From: Nitrospirota bacterium
GTDB lineage: Bacteria > Nitrospirota > Leptospirillia > Leptospirillales > Leptospirillaceae
Length of the DNA stretch: 57,469 nt
Assembly: GCA_021785195.1 (NCBI GenBank)
Contig: JAJYGC010000003.1
Coordinates: 1-57,469 of the forward strand
Direction: 5' to 3'
The translations under genes and the position numbers were made by a program. Shown piece by piece: positions 8,770-17,940 of this stretch. Every line of letters begins with the position of its first letter. Positions within the stretch are counted from its first letter, which is position 1. The notes under the pieces are model-generated. The model searched no databases. It was not told the DNA's origin and saw nothing but the letters and a program-made list of their open reading frames with translations.

Positions 8770-9985
8770 ACAAGGAGAGCCTGTAAAGGTGTGTCCGGCC
8801 GAAAATGACCGCCCGGGTCGGGCTTGTTGCGAAGAATGAAGGGAAAGGTCGGGCTCCTGAAGGCAGGGGAATTTCCTGTCCTTTTTTCACGATCAGCTGC
8901 TCCAGGAATCCTTGTTTCAGGGGAGTGCCGCGCCTGATCAGGTTATCGAGATAAACCGGATTCAATGTGGAGAGTTGTGGTATTTCCGTTTTGTGCCGGG
9001 TCGTCAGCAAAACAAGTTTTGTTCCTGAAATCCCCGATGCAAGCGGAATATCGTTCGGGTCGATGATCAGGCAGGGATGAAGTGAGGGTCCACTCCTTCG
9101 AAACAGGATCCGGCATGCATGGGAGTGGGCATCCCTGAGGAGGATCGTCCTGTTTCCAAAGGCGAGTATTCCGAGGAGGCTGCCCATCTTCTGGGAAGAG
9201 TGGATGGGCAAATTCGGGATCTTTCCCTGTCCTTGGCCATCCTCGTTCTGAACCTTCCTGGGGACCAGCGTCAGGGTACAGGTGATGCATCGTTCTTCTG
9301 GCAGCAGGGGGGTCCGGATCAGGGGGAGTTCCGGTGGACCATTGCTGTGGGTGCCGGGAAGGGTCAGGTATCCTGCCGGGGAATCCAGAATCAGGTTCCG
9401 GGGAGTGATCAGGATATGGGGGCCGACCTCGACATTTCCATTGTCATAACCAATCCAGAGGACATGGGTTAAGGGATCGTACAGTAACTTTCGGATGGGG
9501 GACCCGCCGGATGGGGGATAGAAGTCCGTGTGGGAGGAAATGGTTTCTTCAAGGCCCCCGGATGAAAGGGATTGCTGGATGGGATATGCCCGTACAATGG
9601 GGGTGCCGTTTTCATCCCGGCCCGACAGGAAGAGGGTGTCCTGGGCATAGGCCATATCCCGGATGTGTCTCAGGGAACCCAGATCAGGGAGGGGGATCCT
9701 GCTCCACGACTCGCTCAGAAAATGTCTGGACCCCATCGGGCGAGTCACCCTGAGATGCCAGAGCCGGCGTGACCTCTTCGGATCGAAGAAGAAAAATTCG
9801 GACGTTCCCCGGGCGGCGAATAGATCTGCTTCCGACAGGATGGGTCCGGGGGGGATCGGCACGGTCTGCAAAGGGACTGTTCCGGATGGAGTTCTCACCA
9901 TGAATCCGCAGAGAAGGGCCACCCCCACGACGGAGACAGTCAATGTGGAGCTCATTGTCCGGGCGCGCTGAAGCCAGTCGATCAC
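8714..9985 (-). CDS. Membrane-anchored protein of unknown function
   Basis: This protein is 423 aa from a GTG at 9985 preceded by GGAAGGAGGG, an excellent ribosome site. An N-terminal membrane segment (about residues 12-30, STLTVSVVGVALLCGF) follows basic residues, so the bulk is probably periplasmic. The rest is rich in short strands with turns (for example LLYDPLTHVLWIGYDNGN and MAYAQDTLFLSGRDENG), recalling WD/NHL-like propeller repeats, but I cannot assign a family. Two cysteines lie close together (Cys-Ile-Thr-Cys). The gene is transcribed divergently from the aldehyde dehydrogenase across 55 bases. Confidence 0.75.
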   Translation of the reverse strand: MIDWLQRARTMSSTLTVSVVGVALLCGFMVRTPSGTVPLQTVPIPPGPILSEADLFAARGTSEFFFFDPKRSRRLWHLRVTRPMGSRHFLSESWSRIPLPDLGSLRHIRDMAYAQDTLFLSGRDENGTPIVRAYPIQQSLSSGGLEETISSHTDFYPPSGGSPIRKLLYDPLTHVLWIGYDNGNVEVGPHILITPRNLILDSPAGYLTLPGTHSNGPPELPLIRTPLLPEERCITCTLTLVPRKVQNEDGQGQGKIPNLPIHSSQKMGSLLGILAFGNRTILLRDAHSHACRILFRRSGPSLHPCLIIDPNDIPLASGISGTKLVLLTTRHKTEIPQLSTLNPVYLDNLIRRGTPLKQGFLEQLIVKKGQEIPLPSGARPFPSFFATSPTRAVIFGRTHLYRLSLFRTSSPSRSNHPASIPEP

Positions 9986-10040
9986 ATTTCCCTCCTTCCT
10001 GAACAGCCGGATCGGCGATTCGGCCAGTGTTGGAGAGAGT

Positions 10041-11606
10041 ATGCCATCAGCCGTCGCCAAGGGCAATGATCTGTCAACAGGAATCAGAAAGCTTGGGAGG
10101 TATGCGTTGGAACGTTTATTGGAATTCCCCGGAAGCCCTGCCGGGTCACCCTTTCCCTTGCTGGTTTCGGGAAACTGGCGTAAAGGTTCCCATCGCCGTG
10201 GGTATGTTCCATATTCCGCGGTTCTGCCCGTACCGGGAGGTGCTGAGGGCTGGGAAGTCTGTACGGCAGGAAAACAGGAAGTTTCTGACGTTCTGGGAAC
10301 TCTTGCCGGGGCGAAAAAGACAATGGCCGGCCTGTCCCGAGCCAGACGTTCCAGAATACTGGAAGAGGTGGCCCGTCTTTTGGAATTCCATCGGGAGAGT
10401 CTGGCCATCCTGATTGTCCAGGAGGTGGGAAAACCTTTGTCGGCGGCCAGATTTGAGGTGGAACGGGCGGCTGCGACATTCAGGATGGCGTCATATCAGG
10501 CCGCGGTTTTTGGGACGCAATGGATGCCGGGTGATTCGGTGCCACAGGGATTGGGCATGACCGGTCTAGTGGAAAGGGTTCCGAAAGGGGTGGTGCTGGC
10601 GATCACCCCCTACAATTTTCCGCTGAATCTTCTGGCGCACAAAGTGGCTCCGGCACTGGCAACTGGATGTCCATTGATTGTGAAGCCCGCGCCGTTCGGA
10701 GCTCTTACGGCACTGGTTCTGGGAAAACTTCTTCTGGAGTCGGGGTTTCCTCCGGAATGCCTTTCCATTTTGCCGGCGGACATTCCGGAGACCTTGTCGC
10801 TGGTGGACCATCCTGATGTCGACGTCATCTCGTTCACGGGTTCCGACCGGGTTGGATGGACCATCCGCGAGCGGGTGCCAAAAAAGACGGTTCTGCTCGA
10901 ACTTGGAGGAAATGCCGGTGTTCTTGTCGCCGAAGATGCCAATCTCACCGGGCTTGCCGAACGGCTGGTATCCGGTTCCTTCGCCTATTCCGGACAAATC
11001 TGCATTTCGATTCAGAGGATCCTTGTCCACAGATCCCGTTTTCAGAGTGTTCTGGAAGGAATGGTGAACCGGGTCAGCCATCTCGAATCAATCGGTGCAG
11101 TGGGAGATCCGGGCCATCCGGGGGTGTTCATGGGGCCGTTGATTCATGGAGAACACGCGGGGAAAGTCTGGGAGATTGTTCAGGGGGCCGTCAAGAGGGG
11201 AGCGCGTTCCTTGACCCCTCTCCAAAGAGAGGGGAACCTGATTCATCCAGTCATCCTGGTGGATACGGATGAATCGGAACCGGTAGAACAGGACGAGGTT
11301 TTTGGTCCCGTTGTGACGGTTACGCCATTCGATGAGATTGATGAGGCGATCGAACGCATCAATCGATCCCGCTTTGGTCTCCAATCAGGCATTTTTACGG
11401 AGTCACTCGAAAAAGGTCTTTCCTGGGCTGCCCGTATCGAAAGTGGGGGGGTTTTCGTCAATGAGATTCCGACATTCCGTCTGGACCATTGGCCATATGG
11501 TGGGATCAAGGATTCTGGGACGGGATCGGAAGGAATTACTTTTGCGATGGAGGAGATGACACGGCCAAAACTGGTGGCATTCAGGATGAGTCCGGGGAAG
11601 GGATGA
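10041..11606 (+). CDS. NAD(P)-dependent aldehyde dehydrogenase
   Basis: This 521-aa member of the ALDH superfamily has the cofactor-loop Asn192 in TPYNFPLNL, Lys215 in IVKPAP, the general base Glu287 in LELGGNAG and the catalytic Cys321 in SGQICIS. The Rossmann signature FTGSDRVG is at 265-272. The SGQICIS and GLQSGIF segments resemble the lactaldehyde/GAPN-like branch rather than classical betaine-aldehyde enzymes, but the substrate cannot be read from sequence. The start is ATG after GGAGAGAG. An odd proline/glycine-rich stretch at residues 28-70 precedes the conserved core. Confidence 0.9.
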   Translation: MPSAVAKGNDLSTGIRKLGRYALERLLEFPGSPAGSPFPLLVSGNWRKGSHRRGYVPYSAVLPVPGGAEGWEVCTAGKQEVSDVLGTLAGAKKTMAGLSRARRSRILEEVARLLEFHRESLAILIVQEVGKPLSAARFEVERAAATFRMASYQAAVFGTQWMPGDSVPQGLGMTGLVERVPKGVVLAITPYNFPLNLLAHKVAPALATGCPLIVKPAPFGALTALVLGKLLLESGFPPECLSILPADIPETLSLVDHPDVDVISFTGSDRVGWTIRERVPKKTVLLELGGNAGVLVAEDANLTGLAERLVSGSFAYSGQICISIQRILVHRSRFQSVLEGMVNRVSHLESIGAVGDPGHPGVFMGPLIHGEHAGKVWEIVQGAVKRGARSLTPLQREGNLIHPVILVDTDESEPVEQDEVFGPVVTVTPFDEIDEAIERINRSRFGLQSGIFTESLEKGLSWAARIESGGVFVNEIPTFRLDHWPYGGIKDSGTGSEGITFAMEEMTRPKLVAFRMSPGKG

Positions 11607-11628
11607 TTCCTCCCCGGAGGGAGCGGGG

Positions 11629-11790
11629 TTAAATAGTCGCTCTCGTCCGGTTTTCCAGAATGGGGTTCTGGATGCTGAATTTCAGGTCTTTCCAGCAGTC
11701 CTGGCAAATAAAAAAACCCGTTCCTTCAGTCGAGTCAATCTCTTGGCATCGATCACAAAGGTCACATTCCACAATCGTTTTTTTCAACAT
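11629..11790 (-). CDS. Small cysteine-rich (zinc-ribbon-like) protein
   Basis: This 53-aa frame has two Cys-x2-Cys knuckles (ECDLCDRC and FICQDCW), spaced as in a treble-clef or zinc-ribbon fold. AAAGGA lies 6 bases before the ATG at 11790; an in-frame ATG at 11805 would add five residues. It sits downstream of fbp on the same strand after a 220-base gap. A small zinc or iron-binding protein is the best reading, of unknown role. Confidence 0.62.
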   Translation of the reverse strand: MLKKTIVECDLCDRCQEIDSTEGTGFFICQDCWKDLKFSIQNPILENRTRATI

Positions 11791-12008
11791 GTTCAATCCT
11801 TTCATCATTTCCATTCTTATTTTCTCCTTGTTTGTCGATCCCCACACTAGTCGGCAAAGATGACGAAAAGATCAAGATCTGATGTCCGGTCGGTGACTTG
11901 CTCCTTACACACTTGCCAGTCACCGGGATTGGATTCGACAGGAAAACCTCAGGCGGAATGAAGGGTTGTTCGGGGAAGAGGGCTGGTTCGCAAGGCTGGC
12001 ATGGAAGC

Positions 12009-13028
12009 CTAAGAGAATCCGTTCAGGGGGGAACCGGAATGGTCCTGAAACTCCCGGACAAGGTCCATGGGGCCGACGATCAGTGGAACCCGCTGATGGA
12101 CGTTGTTCGGAACAATGGAAAGGATCGGAATGGTTCCGTCCGTAGCGATCCCTCCGGCATTCCGGGCTATGAACGCCATCGGATAGGCTTCGTAAAGGAG
12201 CCGCAGTTTCCCGGAGGACTTTTTTCCATTCTTGACATCCGCAGGGTAAAGGTAAATGCCTCCTTTGAGGAGGTTCCGGTGGAAATCGCCCACAAGAGCC
12301 CCGATATACCGGAGGATCATGGCCGGATTCCTGTCGGTCTTGATCCAGCCCATATATTGCTGGAGCGATTTTTCCCAGTAAGGAAGATATCCCTCGTTTG
12401 TACTGTAGATCTTCCCTCCCTCCGGAAATTTCAGGGCCACGCCAGATCCCAGATATTCTCCGGTGGAAGGATCCAGTGTAAAACTGTGGGTTTCTGTTCC
12501 GATCGCCAGAACGAGGGTGGTCGAGACGCTATAAAGAAGGTAGGCGGCCGCAATCAGGTTGCCAGAAGAATCGAGAAATAGGGATTCTCCCGATGGGGAG
12601 GTGTGCCCCGAAGGGCGAAAAAGCGCGAAGATCGAACCGACTGGGGCATTGACGGAAAGGTTGGACGATCCGTCAAGAGGATCCATGGCCACCAGACAGG
12701 GGGCGGAATGGGTGACGGGCAAAAGGTCAGGGTGTTCTGCCTCTTCTGAAAGGACTCCCAGGACGGATCCGGATTGCCGGAACAGGGTGAGGAAGGTCTC
12801 CTGCCCAATCTGATCCATGGCCTGAACCTCTTCTCCCTGAATATTCTGTGCATGGGTCGAACCAGTAATCCCGAGAAGGGGGCCTCGCTGGAGGAGAGCA
12901 GAAATTTTCCTCCCTCCCTGTTCGATGGCATGAAGGATGCTGATCAGCGTCTGGCGTTCGGGGTTCCCCGGGTCGGTCTGTTGCGTGATAAGGTCGAACG
13001 GGGTGAATGCATTCGGGGACTGTGACAA
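12009..13028 (-). CDS. fbp: Class I fructose-1,6-bisphosphatase
   Basis: This 339-aa enzyme of gluconeogenesis or the Calvin cycle converts fructose-1,6-bisphosphate to fructose-6-phosphate. Metal-binding motifs are VLSEEAE (about 93-99) and AMDPLDGSSNLSV (about 113-125). The C-terminal IYLYPAD...KLRLLYEAYPMAF is typical of the class. The start is TTG at 13028, supported by AAGGAGG five bases before it. It follows two uncharacterised genes and a deacetylase-like gene in one direction. Confidence 0.94.
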   Translation of the reverse strand: MSQSPNAFTPFDLITQQTDPGNPERQTLISILHAIEQGGRKISALLQRGPLLGITGSTHAQNIQGEEVQAMDQIGQETFLTLFRQSGSVLGVLSEEAEHPDLLPVTHSAPCLVAMDPLDGSSNLSVNAPVGSIFALFRPSGHTSPSGESLFLDSSGNLIAAAYLLYSVSTTLVLAIGTETHSFTLDPSTGEYLGSGVALKFPEGGKIYSTNEGYLPYWEKSLQQYMGWIKTDRNPAMILRYIGALVGDFHRNLLKGGIYLYPADVKNGKKSSGKLRLLYEAYPMAFIARNAGGIATDGTIPILSIVPNNVHQRVPLIVGPMDLVREFQDHSGSPLNGFS

Positions 13029-13102
13029 TAATACCTCCTTGACCGTTGGGCTGGACGGGGTGTCAGGACGGAGCTTCCGTGGACCGGTGCACCATGGAGC
13101 GG

Positions 13103-13510
13103 TCAGTCGTCAAGATCCTGCTCGTCATCTTGGGACATCCGGGTCATTTCAACCAGAAGTGTCACCACATCTCCAGGAGGAAGAAGGGTGTGCACCTTCC
13201 TTCCTTTCTTGATGTGGTGTTCAATGAGCTTGACCCGATCCAGGGCCTCCCGGAATGATTCCGGGGTGTTCAGGAGGGAGGCCTGTCCCTGTCGCAGTTT
13301 TTCGAATTCGTTGCGAATGACCCGGATGTCCCTCTGGAAGTCCTTCTCCCGGGAACAATCTCCACAATACCATTGGGGACGAAGGTCTTCACCCACCGTA
13401 AGCCTGTCATACGGACGGTTGAAAAAGTCCTTGCCCAGACTGACCTTGAACAGATCCACGTCTGATTCACCACAGGCATTGCAGACTCCGACCGGGCGAT
13501 GTTCTTTCAC
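13103..13510 (-). CDS. Uncharacterised protein with two Cys-x2-Cys motifs
   Basis: This 135-aa protein begins at GTG 13510 (GGGAGGG 7 bases before). Cys pairs VCNACGES at residues 9-16 and YCGDCSRE near 48-55 would bind zinc. A charged helical region follows (DFQRDIRVIRNEFEKLRQ), and the tail is acidic. It overlaps the preceding gene by 4 bases, so the two are probably translated together. I do not recognise a family. Confidence 0.72.
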   Translation of the reverse strand: MKEHRPVGVCNACGESDVDLFKVSLGKDFFNRPYDRLTVGEDLRPQWYCGDCSREKDFQRDIRVIRNEFEKLRQGQASLLNTPESFREALDRVKLIEHHIKKGRKVHTLLPPGDVVTLLVEMTRMSQDDEQDLDD

Positions 13511-14025
13511 CGGGGGGGCCCTCCCACATCCCCGGCGGCAGGGAAATATTCGTCCTGCAATTTCCGGAAATGACGGATGGTCCGATCCATGGATTCGACG
13601 TAGTGGGCCCTTCCGATTTGACCTTCCGGGTCGTTCCGGCTTGAATAGCCGACAAAATGACGATTGCGCCTGTTCAGGTCCAGCTTGCTCCTGATGATCC
13701 TCATGATCTCCCGAATTTCGGCCTGTTTCAGAGACGGAATCCCGGAAAGGGACGGTTGGATGAAATCCTCAAGTCGGTCCCATTCCTCCTGGATGGCCAA
13801 TAAAGCTTCCGATTCACGCGCATCCGGGGCGAAGCACCATTCTGAGGAGGCCCCCGGAAGGTCCTTCCGGACAAGGGGAACGGTCTGCATGATGTCGTGC
13901 CATCGTGAAAGGAGCTGATCCAGAATCGGAGCGGCATTGTTTGGGGGGAGACGGTCAGTCACGTTGGGGGTATCCCGGTTATATGGTTCATGGTCAAAAA
14001 TGGGAAGACGAAACATCCGGTCCAT
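13507..14025 (-). CDS. Uncharacterised helical protein
   Basis: This 172-aa protein has no signal peptide or membrane segment. The middle (about 75-130) is predicted helical with many charged residues. It overlaps the end of the deacetylase-like gene by 32 bases and the next gene by 4, so it is locked into the same operon. Its frequent Arg/Asp pairs suggest a soluble cytoplasmic protein. No family is recognised. Confidence 0.7.
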   Translation of the reverse strand: MDRMFRLPIFDHEPYNRDTPNVTDRLPPNNAAPILDQLLSRWHDIMQTVPLVRKDLPGASSEWCFAPDARESEALLAIQEEWDRLEDFIQPSLSGIPSLKQAEIREIMRIIRSKLDLNRRNRHFVGYSSRNDPEGQIGRAHYVESMDRTIRHFRKLQDEYFPAAGDVGGPPR

Positions 14026-14947
14026 TCAGACCCTGGAGATAGGCTTCTGTTGATCGGGAAAGCGCTGAGAGATTATAACCGCCTTCGAGAACAGAGGCAA
14101 TAAATGGGCATTCGAGTGCCAGGAGCCGTCGGCCAATGTCGTGATAGGTTTCTTCGGTCAGAAGAAGGCCGCCGAGAGGGTCATCCCTGTGGGCATCGAA
14201 TCCAGCGGAAACGATCAGGACCGAAGGCCGGAACTGTTCCAGTCTGGGAAAGACAAGTTCGTTGAGGACTGTACGGTATTGGAGGTCATCTGTCCCTTCA
14301 GCGAGGGGAATGTCCAGAATGCCCTCTCCTTTACTCCTGGTTGTGTTCTCCCTCCCGGATCCCGTTCCTGGATAGAAAGGGTACTGGTGGGTGCTGATGA
14401 AGAGCAACCGGTCCTGGTTCCGGAGAATCTCTTCTGTCCCATTGCCATGGTGAACGTCAAAATCCAGGACCGCAACCCGGCTTTCCGGGTTCATTCGAAG
14501 AATGTGCCATGAGAGGGTGGCAACATGATTGACGATACAGAACCCCATCGCACGGTCTGAAAGGGCATGGTGTCCCGGAGGCCGTTCGGCCAGGAAGAAA
14601 TTTCCGCCCCCGCTCTGGTAAGAGGAAAGGAGTAGGTCGATCGTAGAGGCCGTCGAAAGGATGGCCGTCAGGGTTGCGATCGAGAATCCGGTATCCGGAT
14701 CCAGTCTTCGGGGGGCCTCTGGTGGATTGTCAATCGATGCCAGCATGTCGAGGTAGGAGCGGAGATGCGGCCCATCATAAGGGGTCAGGTCCTTTCCCGC
14801 GGAAACCGAAGACATCCCAATCGTCCCATTGGAGTGAAGCCGGGAAAAGAGGTGGAAAAGTGACTGCAGTCTTTCCGGTGCTTCGGGATGGGACCGCCCA
14901 TTGGAATGGGAGATCCCATCCGGGCAAAAAAGAACATGGGGCTTCAT
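13994..14947 (-). CDS. Histone-deacetylase-superfamily hydrolase (AcuC/amidohydrolase type)
   Basis: This 317-aa protein starts at ATG 14947 with GGAGA just before it. The arginase/deacetylase fold is shown by RPPGHHA (122-128), the zinc ligands in LDFDVHHGNGTEE (161-173), SAGFDAHRDDPLGG and the closing EGGYN. Bacterial members deacetylate small acetylated amines or acetyl-lysine proteins such as acetyl-CoA synthetase; which applies here is not visible. It heads an overlapping operon with two unknown genes and fbp. Confidence 0.9.
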   Translation of the reverse strand: MKPHVLFCPDGISHSNGRSHPEAPERLQSLFHLFSRLHSNGTIGMSSVSAGKDLTPYDGPHLRSYLDMLASIDNPPEAPRRLDPDTGFSIATLTAILSTASTIDLLLSSYQSGGGNFFLAERPPGHHALSDRAMGFCIVNHVATLSWHILRMNPESRVAVLDFDVHHGNGTEEILRNQDRLLFISTHQYPFYPGTGSGRENTTRSKGEGILDIPLAEGTDDLQYRTVLNELVFPRLEQFRPSVLIVSAGFDAHRDDPLGGLLLTEETYHDIGRRLLALECPFIASVLEGGYNLSALSRSTEAYLQGLNGPDVSSSHF

Positions 14948-15095
14948 CCATTCTCCACAAGCAAAACGGCATCTATTCGGAGCCGGGGGCCAAATAATGG
15001 GACGGGGATCATCCCATTGGTCCCTTTCCATAGCATTATGTGGTTTGCTCCCGAAATCTTTCAAGGAGACCCAAGAGGAAATCACTGAGAATGTC

Positions 15096-15124
15096 TTGAC
15101 AACAGTGAATCAGAATGATTGAAT
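15096..15124 (+). promoter_or_regulatory. Candidate sigma-70 promoter of the cytochrome c gene
   Basis: TTGACA at 15096-15101, a 17-base spacer and TTGAAT at 15119-15124. The leader would be about 115 bases. The -10 is weak, so this is tentative. Confidence 0.4.
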
Positions 15125-15246
15125 GGGTTCGGTTCCCGACAACTCCCTCTCCCTGCTTCAAGCGATCTGCCAGTATGGCAGCCACATTGTGGGGGGAAGA
15201 GGTCTTGTCTTCTTAAACTCATTACATTATATGGAGGGCGTATCTT

Positions 15247-15801
15247 ATGAGGAAGTGGACAGTGGCTGTGATGGGTGCTGCTGTGTTGAGTTTTGCCACA
15301 GCGACAGCTTTTGCCGCTGAGCTGGACATTCTGAAGCCCCGCGTTCCTGCGGACCAGATTGCAGCCGCAAAGGCAATGAAACCACCCTTCCCCGTGACGG
15401 CAGATATGATTGCCAAGGGCAAGGATGTATTTAACGGAGCAGGAACCTGCTATACATGCCATGGACAAGCCGGTGATGGCAATGGTCCAGGTGCTGCCGG
15501 AATGGATCCCTCTCCCCGGAACTTCACCAATAAGCAGTTTGAGCAGGTCCGGACAATTGGGGAAATGTTTTGGGTCATTTCCAATGGATCCCCCCTTCAG
15601 CCCGCAATGGTTGGGTTCGTGAGCGCCGGCCAGATCACCGAGAAGCAGGCTTGGGAAGCTGCCCTCTACGAGCGGAGCCTTGGTTGTGGTGGTGATATGG
15701 ATTGCGTTGCCGGTTCGGCCGACTGGGTCTCCAAGCAGCCCGTCCATGAAGAAGCTGCAGGAAATCTGAAGCCTGAATTCTTGAATACTGCAGCAAAATA
15801 A
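15247..15801 (+). CDS. Periplasmic monoheme cytochrome c
   Basis: This 184-aa protein has a clear signal peptide (basic start, hydrophobic 7-22, cleavage after AFA at 21-23). One heme site is present, Cys68-x-x-Cys71-His72 (CYTCHGQAGDGNG). Met121 in LQPAMVGF is a candidate sixth ligand. Two more cysteines (147, 153; GCGGDMDC) may form a disulphide. GGAGGG precedes the ATG. This is a class I cytochrome c electron carrier. In an iron oxidiser it could carry electrons from an outer-membrane oxidase to the terminal oxidase or bc complex, which is inference only. Confidence 0.92.
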   Translation: MRKWTVAVMGAAVLSFATATAFAAELDILKPRVPADQIAAAKAMKPPFPVTADMIAKGKDVFNGAGTCYTCHGQAGDGNGPGAAGMDPSPRNFTNKQFEQVRTIGEMFWVISNGSPLQPAMVGFVSAGQITEKQAWEAALYERSLGCGGDMDCVAGSADWVSKQPVHEEAAGNLKPEFLNTAAK

Positions 15802-15822
15802 TAGCGTTAAATATGGAATCAT

Positions 15823-15849
15823 GAGGGGGGGTAGCATTTCTCCCCCCTC
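15823..15849 (+). terminator. Hairpin after the cytochrome c gene
   Basis: GAGGGGGG and CCCCCCTC pair around an 11-base loop, 22 bases after the stop codon. The T-run is poor, so it may stabilise the mRNA 3' end rather than terminate on its own. Confidence 0.5.
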
Positions 15850-16398
15850 TGATTCTTGACAAAAGCCCCTCTATCCTATATTGATAGATCTGTAAATATT
15901 TGAGACCGTATTTGGGTACGCCTTCACGCCTTTGGGCCCTTAGCGAATTCCGCAGCGGCGGCTATACGCCGGTCATCCCCTATTGGGTTCGATCTTGAAT
16001 TGCTCCCCTTGACGATACAATCAGCGATGGCGGGGTTCCGTCTATGGCCTTCTCCGGGGAATCATTCATTATCCTTCTGTAGGTCTTTCCTTGAGGGCGG
16101 ATCTTGAGTTTTTGGGGATACCCCTGTCCGGGCACGTTGATTCCTCAGATGATCTTGAAGTTTTTCCTGGATAGCGAAGCCTTGTCAGTCTGCCTTTGTC
16201 CGGATGGAGCCAGATTGGCCGTGTTGTGTGGAGAGATTTCTCCTTGATCAACGGGAATCGGTTCATGTGTCCTGTTGGTGCCAAACGTCCCTGTTGTGGG
16301 GATGAAGACGAAGGGATCCGCTTTTCGGGTTCCAAAACTAAAACTGTATGGCCGTTTGTCCTGTCCCTTTTGGGGAAGAGTCCAAACGAGAGGGTTCT
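15850..16398 (+). promoter_or_regulatory. Long untranslated region before rho
   Basis: No gene is supported in these 549 bases. A possible promoter, TTGACA at 15856-15861 with TATTGA at 15879-15884 (17-base spacer), would give a leader of about 510 bases. Long leaders used for autogenous control are known for rho in other bacteria, so this may be a Rho-responsive leader. C-rich, G-poor stretches on the transcript (for example around 16005-16080) would suit Rho loading. Confidence 0.4.
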
Positions 16399-17649
16399 AT
16401 GAATCTTGCGGAACTGAAAGAAAAAAGTATTGCTGAGTTGACCGAGGTGGCCAAGGAGCTTCATATCGAGGGGGCTGTCAACCTCCGGAAGCAGGATCTC
16501 ATTTTTGCCCTTCTTCAGGCTCAAGCCGACAAAAATGGGACCATTTACGGAGAGGGCGTCCTGGAGATCCTTCAGGACGGCTTTGGGTTCCTTCGTTCTC
16601 CTCTCTACAATTACCTCCCGGGACCGGACGATATTTATGTTTCACCCTCCCAAATCCGGAGATTCAATCTTCGTACGGGGGATACTGTCTGGGGTCAGAT
16701 CCGTCCGCCAAAGGAAGGCGAGCGGTATTTTGCGATGCTCAAGGTTGAAAAGGTCAACTTTGAAGACTCGGATTCTGGACGGGAAAAAATCCTGTTTGAC
16801 AACCTGACCCCCCTTTACCCGATGGAGAGGATTCGTTTGGAGCATGCTCCCGAAGATCTTTCGATGCGGGTGATGGATCTGGTTGCCCCGATTGGGAAAG
16901 GTCAGCGCGGATTGATTGTCGCCCCCCCCAGAACCGGGAAAACCATGCTCCTTCAGGGTCTGGCAAAGGCCATTTCCAGAAACTACCCTGACATCGTGCT
17001 GATTGTCCTGTTGATTGATGAGCGGCCGGAAGAGGTGACGGACATGGTCCGCCAGGTCAAGGGCGAGGTCGTCAGTTCAACATTTGATGAGCCACCCCAG
17101 CGACATATCCAGGTTGCGGAAATGGTGCTGGAGAAAGCGAAACGGCTTGCGGAATCACAAAAGGACGTGGTGATCCTTCTCGATAGCATTACCCGTCTTG
17201 CCCGGGCGTACAATACGGTTGCGCCTCCTTCGGGAAAAGTCCTTTCCGGGGGTCTTGATTCCAATGCCCTTCAGCGTCCAAAAAGATTCTTTGGTTCCGC
17301 CCGGAATATTGAGGAAGGTGGCAGTCTCACGATTATAGCCACGGCCTTGATCGATACGGGTAGCCGGATGGATGATGTGATTTTCGAAGAATTCAAGGGG
17401 ACCGGCAACATGGAACTTCATCTGGATCGTCATTTGTCGGACCGGAGAATTTTTCCTGCGATCAATGTCACCCTGTCCGGAACACGCAAGGAAGAGCTCT
17501 TGCTCGAGAAAGACGACCTCAACAAGATCTGGATCCTCAGGAAGGCGTTGAATTCCAACAATCCGCAGGACGATATGGAGTACCTCCTGAGCAATATGAA
17601 AGGTACCAAGGGGAACAAGGAGTTTCTTGAGCGGATGATGAAGGGGTAG
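16399..17649 (+). CDS. rho: Transcription termination factor Rho
   Basis: This 416-aa hexameric RNA helicase has an N-terminal helical domain (1-45, [19 protein letters not shown]), an RNA-binding cold-shock-like domain (about 48-120, with [16 protein letters not shown]) and an ATPase with P-loop APPRTGKT at 175-182 and Walker [17 protein letters not shown]. The ATG at 16399 follows GAGAGGG; the open frame upstream to 16348 is not conserved in type. It is the first gene of a long run through murA and the histidine operon. Confidence 0.97.
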   Translation: MNLAELKEKSIAELTEVAKELHIEGAVNLRKQDLIFALLQAQADKNGTIYGEGVLEILQDGFGFLRSPLYNYLPGPDDIYVSPSQIRRFNLRTGDTVWGQIRPPKEGERYFAMLKVEKVNFEDSDSGREKILFDNLTPLYPMERIRLEHAPEDLSMRVMDLVAPIGKGQRGLIVAPPRTGKTMLLQGLAKAISRNYPDIVLIVLLIDERPEEVTDMVRQVKGEVVSSTFDEPPQRHIQVAEMVLEKAKRLAESQKDVVILLDSITRLARAYNTVAPPSGKVLSGGLDSNALQRPKRFFGSARNIEEGGSLTIIATALIDTGSRMDDVIFEEFKGTGNMELHLDRHLSDRRIFPAINVTLSGTRKEELLLEKDDLNKIWILRKALNSNNPQDDMEYLLSNMKGTKGNKEFLERMMKG

Positions 17650-17724
17650 AATGTAGGGACTTTCCCTTGGTGGAAAATCCATTGTGAACCAGTGCTCTGT
17701 TTCTTTCATGTGAGGAGATTCAAA

Positions 17725-17931
17725 GTGAAAAAGGAAATTCATCCAGACTACCACACGGCAACGGTGACGTGTGCTTGCGGCAATACGTTTGTGACCCGGA
17801 CCACGATCGGAAACTTGAAGCTTGATATCTGTAACGAATGTCACCCGTTCTTTACCGGAACGCAGAAGATTATCGATACAGAGGGTCGGGTGGATCGGTT
17901 TATGAAAAAATATGGACAGCCCAAGAAGTAA
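17725..17931 (+). CDS. rpmE: 50S ribosomal protein L31, zinc-binding type
   Basis: This 68-aa protein starts at GTG 17725 behind GAGGAG. It starts KKEIHPDYH, and four cysteines (16, 18, 36, 39) mark the zinc-containing form of L31. The rho-rpmE-prfA order is common in bacteria. An upstream in-frame GTG at 17692 would add eleven unrelated residues. Confidence 0.95.
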   Translation: MKKEIHPDYHTATVTCACGNTFVTRTTIGNLKLDICNECHPFFTGTQKIIDTEGRVDRFMKKYGQPKK

Positions 17932-17940
17932 GAGGAAACG

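Noticed and set aside
9986-10408. Long N-terminal extension of the membrane-anchored protein to 10408
   Set aside because: It lies antisense to the conserved aldehyde dehydrogenase and GTG 9985 has an excellent ribosome site and precedes the membrane segment.
15960-16010. GGGTTCGATC resembling a tRNA T-loop in the rho leader
   Set aside because: The flanking bases do not form a T stem and no acceptor or anticodon arm can be drawn.
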